Assembly (NCBI GenBank): GCA_005406025.1
Contig: BGZK01001447.1
Coordinates: forward strand, 62,001 to 126,000
DNA: 64,000 bases
Direction: 5' to 3'
Source of the DNA: Eumeta japonica
Taxonomy: Eukaryota > Arthropoda > Insecta > Lepidoptera > Psychidae
The position numbers and the translations under genes were made by a program. Shown here one piece after another: positions 62,089-64,000 of this stretch (the first letter of the stretch is position 1; every line of letters starts with the position of its first letter). Below the pieces are notes generated by a model, which worked only from the letters and a program-made list of their open reading frames with translations, was not told the origin of the DNA and did no database searches.

Positions 62089-62267
62089 CAGCACAACGCA
62101 CGAAACTCGGACGCTGTGAATTAGTCACGAAAGCGTCACGCGGAAATAGGAATGCGGGGTAGAAGCAGGAAGACTCTGGGAGCGTTGAACCTGCGCCAAT
62201 GCGCAGGTTCAACGCCAATGCTCAGTCGCAGGTAATCCGGAGCGCCAGAGTTTCGAGTGTTGTACTG
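62089..62267 (-). mobile_element. MITE copy 3 with ~27-bp terminal inverted repeats
   Basis: 62089-62115 (cagcacaacgcacgaaactc...) is an imperfect inverse of 62241-62267 (...gagtgttgtactg). The interior is the reverse complement of copies 1 and 2. It contains a perfect 15-bp snap-back hairpin (62182-62215) absent from the other copies. Confidence 0.65.
62182..62215. repeat. Perfect 15-bp inverted repeat, 4-base spacer, inside MITE copy 3
   Basis: Arms 62182-62196 and 62201-62215 around 'caat'. The sequence 'caatg' recurs on both sides of the extra arm, and the other MITE copies lack this arm. Confidence 0.95.
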
Positions 62268-62900
62268 TACTTGAAGTTCACAAACAATCATATGAGATTG
62301 ACTCTGTCTGATTTCGGCACGACAACAGCCGCATAGAAGCTAAGGAAGTAATACAATGTACTTATGTAATATGTAAATGAACTTAAAACTAATCTGAAAT
62401 ACAAAAAAAAAAGGAAAAATTTATAATATTTATAGCATCTTCAAATATATTGCCGTGTGATGAGGCTGTGCTTGCGTGGGTGCATGTTTGTTTTGCGATC
62501 ATGCGTGAGAAAGTACGTGCGCGTGTATTACTATGAGGAAATGAAGTGTAGCCCTTGCAAGGAATATATGTTAACTCCCGTTTATTTTATTGCATAAAAT
62601 ACAACGTACAAAATACAACTTCTAAAGTGTCAAATCAATGTCATATTTATAAAAACAGACATTATTAGGTACTTAATAAAAGCAGAAATCGACGTCAGTA
62701 ATTGAACACTCTATATCACAGAATTATTTGAAGAAGCATTGTTGCTGTTGTGTGACTTCAGGTTTTATCTTGACAATGCTTGGGTTGTTGATGATGAATG
62801 CTTGGGTGACAATGTTCGGGTACGCCTTAACAGAGCACAACACTTTTATTTCAAATCGAGGGGCTCGGACCTAAGGCCCTCCACCACGCTGGCCCTTTTA

Positions 62901-63034
62901 GGGTTGGGGGCTCTGATGATCGTTATCATTGTCGTGATGACATGAGGCTTTGGGGGCTCTGATGACTGTCGTCACTGTCATGATGACATGAGGGTTGGGG
63001 GCTCTGATGACCGTTGTCACTGTTTTGATGACAT
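62901..63034 (+). repeat. Three tandem 45-46-bp units
   Basis: Units start at 62901, 62946 and 62992, each with 'tgggggctctgatga' and ending 'gatgacat'. The repeat explains the open frames seen across this stretch. Confidence 0.9.
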
Positions 63035-63482
63035 CGTCCAAGATCGATGTTTAACGTCCTCTCAGAGACACGAAGCGAGTGAACTAATTTTCTTTGACTG
63101 TCCTACTGCTAATCCTCATTCAACAGATTGTTCCATTACATATTTTCATTCAACGAATTGTATACTTTGGCAGTAAAGATAAATAAAAATATTAACATTT
63201 GCCCAGTTCTATATCTATCAACCCTTTCGAATGAATATTTAACTCGTGGGTAAGGGTTCGTAAAGAAACTACAGATTCAAAAGTCAGCGGTGGGTTGCAT
63301 GTTGCGTGATACTGCATGTTGCAGGCAAGGGTTTGATTATTGTATCTTGTTCAATTTCGACAAATTTGTATATATGAATGCAACATTACGTTGCGAATAG
63401 GAAAGAATTTCATCTGAGCGGAAACTGAGCCCTCCAGCCAACCTTCTAAGTCTTCCATAGTCCTGCTCCCCGCCCTACGTCC

Positions 63483-63565
63483 ACGGCGCTGACGAGCGTG
63501 CGCGTGAGTCAGTCGGCAAGTGAAATCGCTCAGACGGTTTCACTGGCCGCCTGACTCAGCGCCGT
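63483..63565. repeat. Nested imperfect palindrome
   Basis: Inner arms 63505-63526 and 63537-63558 match at about 18 of 22 positions around 10 bases. Outer arms 63483-63492 and 63556-63565 (acggcgctga/tcagcgccgt) are perfect. The overall GC-rich foldback could be a small MITE or a regulatory palindrome. Confidence 0.6.
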
Positions 63566-64000
63566 CGTGGCTCACTCGGTGTTGCTGGAGCGCGCGCCTC
63601 CTTCATGGCAACGTGTAGTCGCTTAAACCACAGGCTTTGTTAAGCTGTTTGCTTACTGCTGCGATACTTCGCCGTCAACGTCACTGAAATATTTGCATCA
63701 TCGAAGTCATTTAAATTTTGAGAAAGAAATGTTTGTTTTGATTTAGTAAAAAGAAATTGATCCGGAACGTCCGCTTATGATATGTAACATTTGATGAAAC
63801 ACGTTATTTATATTGAAATAAAAGGTTTTATAAGTATGTCCTATTAGTCTTACGACGCTTGCAAATGAATCTTAAAATTTTATAGTGTAAACGAAATTGT
63901 AAGTAGTCTTACAAACGTCAAGCTCGACTAACGTGACTTTACACAGGTTCCGAAGTCTAGCGGTAGCGGTTCAGGAGACTTCTATAAGTCTTCAAGTATA

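Larger units (their letters stand above)
60941..64000. other. Right-edge repeat-rich DNA
   Basis: Apart from listed repeats, no gene is recognised. GC-richer DNA at 63480-63610 contains the nested palindrome. Confidence 0.5.

Noticed and set aside
1..64000. CRISPR arrays, operons, ribosome binding sites, tRNA or rRNA genes
   Set aside because: The window is eukaryotic. Tandem repeats here lack unique spacers, and no intact tRNA cloverleaf with both A and B boxes was seen.

Overview
The window looks like nuclear DNA of a moth or butterfly (Lepidoptera). It is AT-rich, has long spliced introns with GT..AG borders, and carries mariner elements, decayed LINEs and the short repeat tails common in lepidopteran genomes (a tail reading 'gcacttggccggttt', and tails resembling 'cgcgggcgaagc'). 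There is no prokaryotic gene organisation. Most long open frames are chance frames or pieces of transposable elements.

Three host genes are supported. On the minus strand, 12822-15417 holds the first three coding exons of an EF-hand plus isochorismatase-fold gene, matching the insect nicotinamidase Naam (NAD salvage). Its 3' exons were not found in the window. On the plus strand, 19199-26111 holds a complete five-exon gene for a CHTOP/FOP-like protein of 255 residues (mRNA export, PRMT1 target). These two genes are divergent, with about 3.8 kb between their start codons. On the plus strand, 48875-48983 is a signal-peptide first coding exon, possibly of a masquerade-like clip-domain serine protease homologue; the rest of that gene would lie in or beyond a very long intron. 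A candidate terminal exon of an unrecognised gene lies antisense inside Chtop intron 2 (20377-20511).

Layout: 1-12.8 kb is gene-poor, with repeat tails, a mariner remnant, a LINE 3' end and an intergenic MITE copy. 12.8-15.4 kb is Naam, with two dead LINEs in one intron. 19.2-26.1 kb is Chtop, with a LINE fragment in intron 2 and a solo-LTR-like block in intron 4. 26.1-41.6 kb is repeat-rich and has no convincing host gene; it contains an internally deleted mariner, a 29-bp minisatellite and a Jockey/CR1-like LINE. 41.6-59 kb has a series of GC-rich islands around the signal-peptide exon, suggesting promoter and enhancer DNA, plus a terminal-inverted-repeat element packed with ~154-bp tandem units. 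59-64 kb has a DD34D mariner, MITE copies and small tandem repeats.

The most unusual pattern is a recurring one. Six or more near-perfect inverted duplications (15-33 bp arms) are separated by only 4-6 bases. In two cases a paralogous repeat copy in the same window shows which arm is ancestral. This fits snap-back template-switch mutation. I saw no evidence of a wholly new biological system.
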